62,876 nucleotides of DNA from Apilactobacillus ozensis DSM 23829 = JCM 17196. GTDB lineage: Bacteria; Bacillota; Bacilli; Lactobacillales; Lactobacillaceae. A model generated the notes under the pieces. The model made no database searches. It was not told where the DNA came from and saw nothing but the letters and a program-made list of their open reading frames with translations. The position numbers were made by a program, and so were the translations under genes. The stretch is taken from positions 1 through 62,876 of the forward strand of contig NZ_AYYQ01000004.1 of NCBI RefSeq assembly GCF_001435995.1. The letters are read 5' to 3'. Shown piece after piece: positions 26,398 through 36,100 of the stretch (its first letter is position 1; each line of letters opens with the position of its first letter).

Positions 26398-29001
26398 TTG
26401 AAAGCTTTATTACAAAAACTATGGGACTTTTTCAATAGACATATTAATGTTTTTAAAGTTCTATTTGTTTTATTTGTTTTAGGAATCGTAATCCATGTTG
26501 GTATTAGTGAGGGCAGTGAGATTAGTGGAAAAGAGATGGCAAAAAGTTTTGCCACTCAAACTCCGTTATCATTAATAAGCATGACTATATTAGGATTTAT
26601 AGCTGTAACGCCAATGTTGATTTATGACTTTACCATAGTTGATTTTTTACCTGGTAAGTTTAGTCCTTGGTATATAATCAAAACTGGTTGGATTACCAAT
26701 ACATTGACTAATATTGCTGGATTTGGTGGAGTATTGGGAGCTAGTTTGAGAGCTAGTTTTTATAGTAAAAATGCAAGTCGCAAACAAATCCTATATGCTA
26801 TTTCTAAAATAGTTATTTTTTTAGAAGCAGGCTTATCTAGTTACTGTTGGATAGCTTTAATTATGATGTGGATTTTTGGATTTGGTGCCAATAGTAATGA
26901 CTGGTGGTGGTGGTTTTTTGTTGTAGGTGGAGGACTATATTTCCCTATATTATTTATATTTATTCGAAAAACTAATACTGAATTTTTTAAAGATATGACT
27001 AAAAAATTAGAAATTCAACTAATCGTTGGATCTTTGCTTGAATGGGCTGGTTGTGCTTCATTATTTATAATAATTGGTGCTTTTATGCATCAAAGTATTA
27101 ATCTTGTAGCCGTTTTGCCTGTTTTCATAGTTGCTAACGTAGTAGGTGTTTTCACTTTAATTCCTGGAGGATTAGGTAGTTTTGACGGAACTATGTTAAC
27201 TGGACTACTGTTTTTAGGAGTATCACCTAGTGATGCGTTAGTTTGGCTGTTATTATATCGAGCATTTTACTACATTTTCCCTGTTATTTTAGGAATAATA
27301 TTTTTTGCTTTTGATTTACTTCAGAGATTTAATAAGTTTTTGGACAACATTCCAAAAGCTATATTCCAGAAACTTTCACACCTATTTATAACCATATTTA
27401 TGTACTTTACAGGGATAATGATGATTTTGTTAGTCGTTATGCCAAATCAGGTTTTATTTAATCGATTCTATCTATTTTTAGAGCCATACAGTTTTTACTT
27501 TTTAAGTCAGTTATCTAATATAATATTTGCATTTCTTTTAATTGGCTTAGCGAGAGGTTTTGCATCCAAGGTTAAAAAAGCATACTGGCCAACAGTTGTT
27601 GTTATTCTTATTTCGATGGTAAACACGTTGTGGAAAGAGGATTTTCCAATAAATATGTGTGTATTTTTTGGAATTGTAGTAATTGCTTTATGGTTATCTT
27701 ATGGGGTTTTATATCGTGATAAGTTGTCTTGTCCTTGGGGCCAAATGATTTTTGATATTTGCATATTCGGATTTACCTTTGTGATGTATGGAATTGTTGG
27801 AATATATACTAGTTTTAAATTTAGATCATTTCATTTTTTTAGTTCCTACTCATTTCCATCTACTCAAGTGTGGTTTTCAGGCTTCTTAGCCTTAATTCTT
27901 TCTTTATTAATATCAATTTTGATATATCGTTATTTATCATATAAAAAAGTAGATTGGTTGGATCAACCATTCGATGCTAGTAGGGTACATGATGTTATTG
28001 TTAAATTTGGTGGCAATGAAGTAAGTCACTTAGCTTACGTTAGAGATAAAAACATTTATTTCTATAACGAAGATGGACAAGATCAAATATTTTTTATGTA
28101 CAAACAACGAGCTAATAAAATTATTATTATGGGTGAGCCAATTGGAAATCAAGATAAGCTAGAACCTGCGATTGATGATTTTATTAACCGAGCTGATAAT
28201 ATTGGATTATCGTTAGTATTTTATGAAGTAGGGGAAAAATTAACGATGATTTTGCATGAAAAAGGCTTTAGTTTTACCAAAGCAGGTGAAGAAGGACACG
28301 TGAACATCGAAGAATTCTCACTAGTTGGTAAAAAGCATCGTGGTGAAAGAGCTTTGATGCATAAGTTTGAACGTGACCAATATGAATTTGAAATTATCAA
28401 TCCACCGTTTTCCGATAGCTTTTTAAATAAATTAAAAGGTGTTTCTGATGAATGGTTAAAAGGTAATCCAGAAAAAGGATTTTCTTTAGGATACTTTGAT
28501 AGGTACTATTTAAATCAGGCTCCGATAGCTATTATGAAAGATAAAGATGCAAAAATCATTGCATTTGCGAATATTATGCCGACTGGTGATTATGAAATGA
28601 CATCTATTGACTTAATGCGTTCAAGTAATGATGCACCTTCAGGAATTATGGATGGCTTGTTTATAAATCTATTTAACCATGTTAAAGAACAAGGATATAA
28701 ATACTTTAATTTAGGAATGGCACCACTTTCTAACGTTGGTGAATCTAAGTATAGTTTCATCGATGAAAAAATTGCTAATTTAATTTATAAATATGGGACT
28801 GCATTTTATAGTTTCCAAGGTTTAAGAACTTACAAAGAAAAGTATGTTGACGCTTGGGCACCTAAGTACATTGCTTATAGAAGGGGCAATTCGCTTGTAT
28901 TTACAATGCTACAATTACTAAAATTAGTGAATGAAAAAATGAATTTTAAAAATGCTAAAAGTAGCAAAATTAAAATGATTATAAATAAATTTAAGAGATA
29001 A
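26398..29001 (+). CDS. mprF: Phosphatidylglycerol lysyltransferase / flippase MprF
   Basis: Adds lysine (or another aminoacyl group from its tRNA) to phosphatidylglycerol and flips the product, making the membrane less negative and more resistant to cationic peptides. 867 residues, full length: about 14 membrane segments up to residue about 520, then a cytosolic GNAT-like DUF2156 synthase domain (VSDEWLKGNPEKGFSLGYFD; YFNLGMAPLSNVG). TTG start with TGGAGG 8 bases upstream; an in-frame ATG in the ribosome site is rejected. Single-gene unit. Confidence 0.93.
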   Translation: MKALLQKLWDFFNRHINVFKVLFVLFVLGIVIHVGISEGSEISGKEMAKSFATQTPLSLISMTILGFIAVTPMLIYDFTIVDFLPGKFSPWYIIKTGWITNTLTNIAGFGGVLGASLRASFYSKNASRKQILYAISKIVIFLEAGLSSYCWIALIMMWIFGFGANSNDWWWWFFVVGGGLYFPILFIFIRKTNTEFFKDMTKKLEIQLIVGSLLEWAGCASLFIIIGAFMHQSINLVAVLPVFIVANVVGVFTLIPGGLGSFDGTMLTGLLFLGVSPSDALVWLLLYRAFYYIFPVILGIIFFAFDLLQRFNKFLDNIPKAIFQKLSHLFITIFMYFTGIMMILLVVMPNQVLFNRFYLFLEPYSFYFLSQLSNIIFAFLLIGLARGFASKVKKAYWPTVVVILISMVNTLWKEDFPINMCVFFGIVVIALWLSYGVLYRDKLSCPWGQMIFDICIFGFTFVMYGIVGIYTSFKFRSFHFFSSYSFPSTQVWFSGFLALILSLLISILIYRYLSYKKVDWLDQPFDASRVHDVIVKFGGNEVSHLAYVRDKNIYFYNEDGQDQIFFMYKQRANKIIIMGEPIGNQDKLEPAIDDFINRADNIGLSLVFYEVGEKLTMILHEKGFSFTKAGEEGHVNIEEFSLVGKKHRGERALMHKFERDQYEFEIINPPFSDSFLNKLKGVSDEWLKGNPEKGFSLGYFDRYYLNQAPIAIMKDKDAKIIAFANIMPTGDYEMTSIDLMRSSNDAPSGIMDGLFINLFNHVKEQGYKYFNLGMAPLSNVGESKYSFIDEKIANLIYKYGTAFYSFQGLRTYKEKYVDAWAPKYIAYRRGNSLVFTMLQLLKLVNEKMNFKNAKSSKIKMIINKFKR

Positions 29002-29004
29002 TAT

Positions 29005-29040
29005 AAAAAGGATTGATGACTAAATCATCAATCCTTTTTA
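29005..29040. terminator. Bidirectional terminator, mprF / nrdF
   Basis: AAAAAGGATTGATGA pairs with TCATCAATCCTTTTT between convergent genes. Confidence 0.85.
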
Positions 29041-30000
29041 TTATTTACCAATATTATAATCGTCATTATTCATAGCTTCAACTTCACCTAAGCGATATCC
29101 ATTACCAACTTGTGAGAAAAAGTCATGATTTGCAGTAGATGTAGAAATACCATTCATAACAATTGGATCTACATCCTCGTGTGTATCGGCAAACATTGGG
29201 TCTTGGCCTAGGTTCATTAAAGCCTTGTTTGCATTGTATCTGATAAAGGTTAAAACATTGTCAGTCCAACCAATTTTGTCGTATAACAAGTGTGTATATT
29301 TTTCTTCATTTTCGTACAATTCATATAAGAAACTATACATCCAGTCTTTAAGTTTTTGTTGTTCATTAGTACTTAATTTATTAAACGCAATTTGAAATTT
29401 ATATCCAATATAAGTTCCATGAACAGATTCATCACGTAAAATTAATTTAATAATTTCAGCCACATTAGGTAACTTATTATGTCCTAAATACCATAAAGGC
29501 GTAAAAAATCCAGAATAGAATAGGAAAGTTTCTAGAAAGACACTAGAGATTTTTTTCTTTAAAGGATTACCATCGTCATGATATAACGTGTAAATTTTTT
29601 TAGCTTTATTTTGAAGGAACTCTTCAGAATCACTCCATTTAAAAATTTCTTCAATTTCATCGGGAGTATTTAAAGTTGAAAAAATTGATGAATAACTTTT
29701 GGCATGCACTGATTCCATAAATTGAATATTATTTAAAACGGCATTTTCATGTGGAGTAATTGCGTCTTTACGTAAGGCAGCCATTCCATCCTGAGATTGT
29801 AGGGTATCTAGCAATGTTAATCCACCGAAGACGTGACCTACTACCCATTTATGATCATCATCTAACGAACGCCAATCGTGCAAATCATTTGATAATGGGA
29901 TACGTGTATCTAACCAAAATTGTTCAGTTAATTTTTCCCAAGTAGCTTTATCTATTTCATCGTTAATCGAATTCCAATTTATTGCTTTATAATTGTCCAT
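29041..30000 (-). CDS. nrdF: Class Ib ribonucleotide reductase, beta subunit
   Basis: Carries the metal centre and tyrosyl radical for aerobic deoxynucleotide synthesis. 319 residues. Metal-ligand motifs ESVHAKSYS (around 95) and RDESVHGTYIGYKFQ (around 190) are visible, with the radical region nearby. Third gene of nrdHEF, 24 bases after nrdE. No nrdI, the flavodoxin that activates the manganese form, adjoins; it must be elsewhere. Confidence 0.94.
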   Translation of the reverse strand: MDNYKAINWNSINDEIDKATWEKLTEQFWLDTRIPLSNDLHDWRSLDDDHKWVVGHVFGGLTLLDTLQSQDGMAALRKDAITPHENAVLNNIQFMESVHAKSYSSIFSTLNTPDEIEEIFKWSDSEEFLQNKAKKIYTLYHDDGNPLKKKISSVFLETFLFYSGFFTPLWYLGHNKLPNVAEIIKLILRDESVHGTYIGYKFQIAFNKLSTNEQQKLKDWMYSFLYELYENEEKYTHLLYDKIGWTDNVLTFIRYNANKALMNLGQDPMFADTHEDVDPIVMNGISTSTANHDFFSQVGNGYRLGEVEAMNNDDYNIGK

Positions 30001-30024
30001 TAATTTAGCTCCTAACTAATTAGT

Positions 30025-32190
30025 TTAAATTGAGCAACTTTCACATTCGTTTACGCCGACTTCTTGATTGTCATCAGTATAAGTTCTAACGTAGTAAAGT
30101 GATTTAATACCTTTGTAGTGAGCGTAGTTTCTTAAAATAGTTAAATCACGAGTCGTCATTTTATCTGTACGACCATTTTTCCATTCATACAAGTTATCTT
30201 GAATTGTTGAACGCATAAATAAAGTTAGACTCATACTTTGATCAACATGTTTTTGAGCGGCCGCGTAGGTGTCGATAACTTTACGCATGTCGGTATCATA
30301 TGCTGACTTGTAGTAAGGAATCGTTTCATTTGATAGGTAAGGTGCTGGATAATAAATTTTACCAGTCTTAGCTTCATATCTTTCTTCAATTCGACTAATA
30401 ATAGGGTGTAGACTAGCAGTTGTATCGTTAATGTATGATATAGACCCATTTGGGGCTACAGCTAGTCTGTTTTGATTATATAGACCGTATTCCATTACAT
30501 CATTTTTTAATTGTTCCCAATCTTTTTCTGATGGAATAAAAATATTTTTAAATAGTTCTTGAACACGTTTATTTTGAGGAGCCCAGTCTTCTTGAATATA
30601 TTTATCGAAATATGAACCGTCAGCATATTTACTGTTTTCAAAATTATGGAATGTTTCTTTACGCTCTTTAGCAATCTTATTAGATGTTTTTAATGTCCAG
30701 TAATTTAACAACATAAAGTATACACCAGTAAATTCAATTGCTTCTGGTGAACCATATTCAATTTGATTTTTAGCTAAGAAACTGTGTAGTCCCATACCAC
30801 CTAGGCCAATACTATGAGCAAGGTGATTACCATGTTGAATTGAAGGAACAACATCAATGTTAGAATTATCAGAAACAAAAGTTAATGCTCTAACCATTGC
30901 ATCAACAGATTTACCAAAGTCTGGTGAATCCATTAAATTAACAATGTTTGTGGAACCTAAATTACATGAAACATCAGTACCTAATTCAGAATAATGTTGT
31001 TGATTATCCACTGTTGATGGCGTTTGAACTTGCATAATTTCTGAACATAAATTGCTCATCACAATTTTACCATCAATCGGATTCACTTTGTTAGCAGTAT
31101 CGATATTTATTATATATGGATATCCTGATTCTTGTTGTAACTTAGAAATTTCAGTTTCTAATTCTCGAGCCTTGATCTTAGTTTTTTTAATGTTTTCATT
31201 ATTAACCATGTTGTCATACTCTTTAGTAATATCGACATATGAGAATGGTTCACCATAGATAGCTTCAACATCATATGGACTAAATAAGTACATATCTTCA
31301 TTATTTTTGCACAATTCGTAGAACTTATCTGGAACCGTTACACCTAATGAAAGTGTTTTAACTCGAATCTTTTCATCAGCATTTTCTTTCTTAGCCGCTA
31401 AAAAGTCGATAATATCTGGATGAAATACGCTCAGATAAACGACTCCGGCTCCTTGACGTTGACCTAGTTGGTTAGAGTATGAAAAACTATCTTCCAATAG
31501 TTTCATCACTGGAACTACACCTGATGCAGCACCTTCAATATGTTTGATAGGGTCACCAGCAGCACGTAAATTAGACAGATTAATTCCTACACCACCACCA
31601 ATTCTAGAAAGTTGCAATGCTGAGTTGATGGTTCTACCAATTGTATTCATGTTGTCAGTAGTTTGAATTAGAAAACATGATACGAATTCACCACGTCTTT
31701 TTCGTCCGGCATTTAAAAAACTTGGTGTTGCCGGTTGGTATCTTTGGTGAACGATTTCATCTGCTAAATTCATGGCAAGTTCTTCATTACCGTTAGCAAA
31801 GTAAAGTGCATTCATCGCTACACGATCAATAAATTGTTCTAGATAGTAGTTGTTATCGTTAGTTTTAAGTGCATATTGTGCATAAAATTTGTATGCAGCC
31901 ATAAAAGACTTAAAGTGAAAGTTTTGTTCTTTCAAATATTGATACAATTTTTCAATGAAATTAAAATCATATTTTTCAATAAATTCTGATTCAATATAAT
32001 CATTATCAATTAGAAAACTAATTCTTTCTTTAAGTGATGAAAATGTTTTTAAATTGGCTTGAACATTTTCTTTTAAGAATGCTTCTAGAGCTTCTTTGTC
32101 TTTGTTTAGTTGGATTTTACCGTTCTTTGGGATGTTAATTTCGTTATTTAAATCGTAATAAGTTACATTTTTTAAGTCTTTTAATGACAT
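30025..32190 (-). CDS. nrdE: Class Ib ribonucleotide reductase, alpha subunit
   Basis: Catalytic subunit reducing NDPs to dNDPs. 721 residues, standard. Contains GGVGINLSNLRAAG, SNLCSEIMQ with an active-site Cys, and the C-terminal shuttle cysteines in NECESCSI that exchange with NrdH. The ATG at 32190 follows AGGAGAG. Preceded by a terminator-like hairpin that may set the nrdH:nrdEF ratio. Confidence 0.95.
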   Translation of the reverse strand: MSLKDLKNVTYYDLNNEINIPKNGKIQLNKDKEALEAFLKENVQANLKTFSSLKERISFLIDNDYIESEFIEKYDFNFIEKLYQYLKEQNFHFKSFMAAYKFYAQYALKTNDNNYYLEQFIDRVAMNALYFANGNEELAMNLADEIVHQRYQPATPSFLNAGRKRRGEFVSCFLIQTTDNMNTIGRTINSALQLSRIGGGVGINLSNLRAAGDPIKHIEGAASGVVPVMKLLEDSFSYSNQLGQRQGAGVVYLSVFHPDIIDFLAAKKENADEKIRVKTLSLGVTVPDKFYELCKNNEDMYLFSPYDVEAIYGEPFSYVDITKEYDNMVNNENIKKTKIKARELETEISKLQQESGYPYIINIDTANKVNPIDGKIVMSNLCSEIMQVQTPSTVDNQQHYSELGTDVSCNLGSTNIVNLMDSPDFGKSVDAMVRALTFVSDNSNIDVVPSIQHGNHLAHSIGLGGMGLHSFLAKNQIEYGSPEAIEFTGVYFMLLNYWTLKTSNKIAKERKETFHNFENSKYADGSYFDKYIQEDWAPQNKRVQELFKNIFIPSEKDWEQLKNDVMEYGLYNQNRLAVAPNGSISYINDTTASLHPIISRIEERYEAKTGKIYYPAPYLSNETIPYYKSAYDTDMRKVIDTYAAAQKHVDQSMSLTLFMRSTIQDNLYEWKNGRTDKMTTRDLTILRNYAHYKGIKSLYYVRTYTDDNQEVGVNECESCSI

Positions 32191-32226
32191 TAATTCACAC
32201 TCTCCTAACAATAATTGTCAATAAAA

Positions 32227-32257
32227 TTGGCGAGACCATAGTAAAAGGTTTCGCCAA
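32227..32257 (-). terminator. Terminator-like hairpin between nrdH and nrdE
   Basis: On the minus strand TTGGCGAAACC folds with GGTCTCGCCAA and is followed by TTTTAT. No clear promoter follows before nrdE, so it is probably a partial terminator or an RNA-processing/stability element inside the operon. Confidence 0.65.
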
Positions 32258-32299
32258 AGTGATAAGATATATAGTATAATTAGTTCCTTTAATAAACGA

Positions 32300-32524
32300 T
32301 TATGCTAATTGAGATAGTTTATCTGGTCTAAAACCTGAAATTTCAAATTCATTAGCTTCAACTACTGGTAAGGACATAAAGCCTTTTTCTTTTAGATAGT
32401 CGATATATTCAGGTTCTTCATTGATGTTTTTTTCAATAAATTCAACGTTGTGTTCTTCAAGGAATTTTTTAGTCATTTTGCATTGAATACAATTGTTTTT
32501 CGAATAAACAGTAACTTTTTCCAT
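32300..32524 (-). CDS. nrdH: NrdH-redoxin
   Basis: Glutaredoxin-like electron donor for NrdEF, reduced by thioredoxin reductase (a trxB is at 61883). 74 residues. Redox motif CIQC (residues 14-17) and the C-terminal SGFRPDKL signature that distinguishes NrdH from glutaredoxin. First gene of the operon, downstream of two NrdR boxes. Confidence 0.94.
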   Translation of the reverse strand: MEKVTVYSKNNCIQCKMTKKFLEEHNVEFIEKNINEEPEYIDYLKEKGFMSLPVVEANEFEISGFRPDKLSQLA

Positions 32525-32597
32525 GGTTAAATCTTCCTCTTTTATTTAAAATATATATATAAGTTTACACCACAAAAATAAAAAATCAAATAAAAAT

Positions 32598-32613
32598 ACA
32601 CTACATTTTGTGT
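32598..32613. promoter_or_regulatory. NrdR box 1
   Basis: ACACTACATTTTGTGT, close to the known NrdR consensus (acaCwAtATaTwGtgt). About 75 bases upstream of nrdH. Confidence 0.75.
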
Positions 32614-32628
32614 TTAAAATCCATCCAA

Positions 32629-32644
32629 ACACTACCAGTAGTGT
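32629..32644. promoter_or_regulatory. NrdR box 2
   Basis: ACACTACCAGTAGTGT, a 7-bp-arm palindrome. Start-to-start distance from box 1 is 31 bases, three helical turns, the usual arrangement for paired NrdR boxes. Confidence 0.75.
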
Positions 32645-32687
32645 ATATAAAAATATTTAAAAAAATTAAAAAGCGAGTGATTCAAAA

Positions 32688-33299
32688 ATGAACGACTTTT
32701 ATTATACACCCAACCCAGAGGCTGTCCATAAAATTCAAAAATGGAATTTTGAATTATTAGGTAATCAAATTTCTTTTACCACTGATAATGGGGTTTTTTC
32801 TAAAAAACGAGTAGATTATGGTTCCGTAGTGTTAATAAACGCATTTAATATAAACAAAATTCCTGCCGGTAAAATTTTAGACTTAGGTTGTGGATATGGT
32901 CCAGTAGGAATTGCATTGGCTAAAAAGTATACTGAACGTAAATTTGATTTAGTAGATGTTAACAATCGAGCACTTGCATTGGCTGAAAATAATGCTAAAA
33001 ATAATGGAGTAAGCGCACAACTTTCTATATACAGTTCTAATATATATGAAAATGTTAAAGAAAATTTTGCAGCAATAATAGTTAATCCGCCCGTTAGAGC
33101 AGGCAAAGAAGTGGTCAATAACATGTTGAGTGAAGCAAAGGAACACTTAGTGCTTGGTGGGACTTTAACTGCCGTGTTGCAAAAAAAGCAAGGTGCTCCC
33201 TCTGCTAAAAAGTTAATGAAAAATACTTTTGGTAATTGCGAAATTATTAAAAAAGATAAGGGTTATTATATTTTAGAGAGTATTTACAATGGCAAATAG
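32688..33299 (+). CDS. RsmC-like rRNA guanine-N2 methyltransferase
   Basis: 203 residues, class I SAM methyltransferase: LDLGCGYGPVGIALA (around 64-78) binds SAM, and IIVNPPVRAG (around 130) is the NPP motif of N-methylases acting on bases. Related to RsmC, which makes m2G1207 in 16S rRNA. Its end overlaps tadA by 11 bases, so the two are coupled. Substrate assignment is by family. Confidence 0.82.
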   Translation: MNDFYYTPNPEAVHKIQKWNFELLGNQISFTTDNGVFSKKRVDYGSVVLINAFNINKIPAGKILDLGCGYGPVGIALAKKYTERKFDLVDVNNRALALAENNAKNNGVSAQLSIYSSNIYENVKENFAAIIVNPPVRAGKEVVNNMLSEAKEHLVLGGTLTAVLQKKQGAPSAKKLMKNTFGNCEIIKKDKGYYILESIYNGK

Positions 33300-33789
33300 T
33301 GATATGGCATTTTCAAAATTAGATTATTTTTTCATGCATCAGGCATTGTTAGAAGCCGCAAAAGCATATGCGATTGATGAGGTTCCAATCGGTGCGGTGA
33401 TTGTCAAAGATGATAAAGTTATTGCGACTGGATTCAACCTTCGTGAACATAGTCAAAAATCAACTGATCATGCTGAAATTTTAGCGATTGAACAGGCTTG
33501 TAGTCATTTAAATAGTTGGCGTTTAGCAGGATGTACATTATACGTTACTATAGAGCCATGTTTAATGTGTGCAGGAGCAATCATTAATTCGCGAATTGAT
33601 CGAGTTGTATATGGAGCTCCAGACTTAAAAGCTGGGGGAGTAGACAGCCTTTATAATGTATTGAATGACGATCGTTTAAATCATCAAGTTATTGTTCAGT
33701 CAGGTTTACTATCTGATGAAGCGGCTAATAATATGAAATCTTTTTTTAAGGCAGCTCGAAAAAGGAAGAAAAAGCGTTCTAAGTACTAG
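33289..33789 (+). CDS. tadA: tRNA adenosine(34) deaminase
   Basis: Converts A34 to inosine in tRNA-Arg(ACG), an essential decoding step. 166 residues. Zinc site and catalytic Glu are visible: HAEILAIEQAC and PCLMCAG. In this genome it may have a second substrate, since tRNA-Leu(AAG) at 8530 also carries A34. ATG start overlapping the methyltransferase gene, with GAGAG upstream. Confidence 0.93.
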   Translation: MANSDMAFSKLDYFFMHQALLEAAKAYAIDEVPIGAVIVKDDKVIATGFNLREHSQKSTDHAEILAIEQACSHLNSWRLAGCTLYVTIEPCLMCAGAIINSRIDRVVYGAPDLKAGGVDSLYNVLNDDRLNHQVIVQSGLLSDEAANNMKSFFKAARKRKKKRSKY

Positions 33790-33815
33790 ACATATTTACT
33801 AAAATGAGTTAATAT
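33787..33815 (+). promoter_or_regulatory. Promoter of SRP RNA
   Basis: -35 TAGACA (33787-33792), 17-base spacer, -10 TAATAT (33810-33815), overlapping the end of tadA. Confidence 0.6.
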
Positions 33816-33819
33816 AGTT

Positions 33820-33912
33820 GTTGCCGAAAGGTCTTGAAGCAAAGAAGTGCTTACGAACCGTGTCAGATTCGAAAGAAAGCAGCACTAAGTATCCTATTTC
33901 TTGTGCTTCTCG
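33820..33912 (+). ncRNA. ffs: Signal recognition particle RNA, small bacterial type
   Basis: The conserved apical domain is present: GTGCTTACGAACCGTGTCAG on the 5' side, a GAAA-type tetraloop region, and GCAGCACTAAG on the 3' side. GAAGCAAAGAA (33836-33846) pairs with TTCTTGTGCTTC (33898-33909) as the basal stem. No Alu domain. It lies between tadA and dnaX, the usual Firmicutes location. Ends are approximate. Confidence 0.88.
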
Positions 33913-33925
33913 TAATTAGATTTTT

Positions 33926-33959
33926 AACTCTTAGTCAATTGCTGGCTAAGAGTTTTTTA
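33926..33959 (+). terminator. Terminator of SRP RNA
   Basis: AACTCTTAG pairs with CTAAGAGTT, followed by a T-run. Confidence 0.8.
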
Positions 33960-34033
33960 TTTTAATGGAAAATAGTCAATCTTGACGGTATAATTATATG
34001 TATTAATAAATAATGTTGGAAAGGAATTTTTGC

Positions 34034-35746
34034 ATGAGTTATCAGGCTTTATACAGAGTTTGGCGTCCTCAAAAGTTTAATGATTTGATTGGTCAGGGCA
34101 TTATAACTAAAACTTTGAAAAATGCCCTAATTACTAATCAAATTAGTCATGCTTATTTGTTTGCTGGGCCTCGCGGAACTGGTAAGACATCTGCAGCTAA
34201 AATTTTTGCTAAAGCCATCAATTGTCCAAATCAAAAAGATGGTGAACCATGCAACGATTGCTTTATTTGTAAAAGTATTACTGATGGTAGTTTGAATGAT
34301 GTGATTGAAATTGATGCAGCTTCTAATAATGGGGTTGAAGAGATAAGAAATATTCGGGACAAAGCTAAATATGCACCTACTGAGTCCAAATATAAAGTAT
34401 ATATTATTGATGAAGTGCATATGCTTTCAACAGGGGCTTTTAACGCTTTATTAAAAACTTTGGAAGAACCACCTGAACATGTAATCTTTATTTTAGCAAC
34501 TACTGAGCCACAAAAAATTCCAGCAACTATCATTTCAAGAGTTCAAAGATTCGATTTTAAACGAATTAAATCTGATGATATTTTAAGTCGTATGGAATAT
34601 ATACTTAATGAAAAACATCTTGAATACGAAGACAAAGCGCTAAAGTTGATTGCTAAATCAGCTGAAGGTGGAATGCGTGATGCATTAAGTATTTTAGATC
34701 AAGCGCTATCGTTTGGTATGGATAAAGTTACGTATGAAAATGCTTTAGAGGTAACCGGTAGTGTTGATAAAAAGTTAATCAATCAATACTTAAACCAAGT
34801 TGTAGGAAATAATATTAAAACTGCCTTGATTAGCGTTAGAGAATTGGTAAATAACGGTAAAGATGCCAATCGGTTCATCGAAGATATTTTAGATTATTGT
34901 CAGAATATTTTGCTTTATAAACAAGTACCTGAGATGTTAAAATCAATTGAGTTAGATATTTTAGATGATAATTTTGAAGATACTGCTAAAAATATTGATT
35001 CAGATATGTTATATAATATGATTATTGAACTCAATGATGTCCAAAATCAAATGCGTTTTTCTTCGCATCCTGACATATATTTAGAAGTTTTAACGGTTAA
35101 ATTATCATCTATATGTCAAACTAGCCATGTAGCTTCAAATAATGAATCTAATCAGGATTTATTGGAGAAAATTGAGCACTTACAACAAGAGATAAACGAT
35201 TTAAAGTCTACAAATAATGTATCTAAAAATGTTCCTGATGATAAAGCATCAATTTCTAGTTCTGAAATTAAAAATACCTCTAATGCTAAGTCAGCACCGA
35301 TTAAAATTAATATGAGTGATGTCTATCAAGTTTTAGATAATGCAACTAGAAATGATTTAAATAACTTAAACAATGCTTGGGATGAGTTATTACAATCACT
35401 TGATGTGACGCAACGGGCAGTTATGCATGTTTCCAAACCAGTAGCTGCTAGTCCTAAGGGAGCTGTCATAGCTTTTGAATATGCTTTCTTATGTCAGCGG
35501 GCTAATTCTGATACTAATCTGGTAGATTCTTTAGAGAATAATTTAGATCGAATTGTAGGGTATGTACCTCATATGATTTTTGTGCCGAATGATAAATGGC
35601 CAGAAATTAGAAGTAATTACATTAAACAAAATAAATCAAGTCAATCTGAGATGGTTCAAGACGCTAAGCCAAAGAAAAGTTCAAATTTAGCTGATAAAGC
35701 TACTAAATTATTTGGCAATGATGTTGTGAATATTCAAAATGACTAA
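34034..35746 (+). CDS. dnaX: DNA polymerase III subunits gamma/tau
   Basis: Clamp-loader ATPase. 570 residues: Walker A GPRGTGKTSAAK (around 45-56), zinc module CPNQKDGEPCNDCFIC, Walker B DEVHM, SRC-type arginine-finger region SRVQRFDF, then tau-like C-terminal domains. The ATG at 34034 (MSYQALYRVWRP) follows AAAGGA; an in-frame start 21 bases earlier is rejected. It begins the block dnaX-yaaK-recR-yaaL. Confidence 0.95.
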   Translation: MSYQALYRVWRPQKFNDLIGQGIITKTLKNALITNQISHAYLFAGPRGTGKTSAAKIFAKAINCPNQKDGEPCNDCFICKSITDGSLNDVIEIDAASNNGVEEIRNIRDKAKYAPTESKYKVYIIDEVHMLSTGAFNALLKTLEEPPEHVIFILATTEPQKIPATIISRVQRFDFKRIKSDDILSRMEYILNEKHLEYEDKALKLIAKSAEGGMRDALSILDQALSFGMDKVTYENALEVTGSVDKKLINQYLNQVVGNNIKTALISVRELVNNGKDANRFIEDILDYCQNILLYKQVPEMLKSIELDILDDNFEDTAKNIDSDMLYNMIIELNDVQNQMRFSSHPDIYLEVLTVKLSSICQTSHVASNNESNQDLLEKIEHLQQEINDLKSTNNVSKNVPDDKASISSSEIKNTSNAKSAPIKINMSDVYQVLDNATRNDLNNLNNAWDELLQSLDVTQRAVMHVSKPVAASPKGAVIAFEYAFLCQRANSDTNLVDSLENNLDRIVGYVPHMIFVPNDKWPEIRSNYIKQNKSSQSEMVQDAKPKKSSNLADKATKLFGNDVVNIQND

Positions 35747-35761
35747 AAGGAGATAATTATT

Positions 35762-36073
35762 ATGATGAACGGTATGAACATGAACAAAATGATGAAACAA
35801 GTTAAACAAATGCAAAAGAAAATGGGTGCTGACCAAGAAGAATTAAACAAAAAAGAATTTACCGGAGTTTCACCAGAAGATATGGTTAAAGTTGTTTTTA
35901 CTGGTGACCGCAAAATGAAAGATATGCAAATTAATAGTGAAGCTATTGACCCAGACGACCCTGATATGCTTTCTGATTTAGTAATCAGTGCAGTTAATGA
36001 TGCTTTAGCTAAAGTTGATAAGGAAACTTCAGAAACAATGGGTAAATACACTAAAGGTATTCCAGGAATGTAA
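35762..36073 (+). CDS. YbaB/EbfC-family nucleoid-associated protein
   Basis: 103 residues. Met- and Lys-rich N-terminus ([15 protein letters not shown]) forming a helix, then the conserved [16 protein letters not shown] core. Members are small dimers that bind DNA. Lies between dnaX and recR, as yaaK does in B. subtilis. A second ATG three bases later is equally possible. Confidence 0.9.
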   Translation: MMNGMNMNKMMKQVKQMQKKMGADQEELNKKEFTGVSPEDMVKVVFTGDRKMKDMQINSEAIDPDDPDMLSDLVISAVNDALAKVDKETSETMGKYTKGIPGM

Positions 36074-36100
36074 TTTTTTAAATTAAAGAAGGAAATATTT

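Noticed and set aside
25872-26555. 227-residue minus-strand open frame antisense to rplL
   Set aside because: It is a shadow of rplL and its terminator: Ser/Ala-rich low-complexity translation, no ribosome site, and it crosses a strong terminator.
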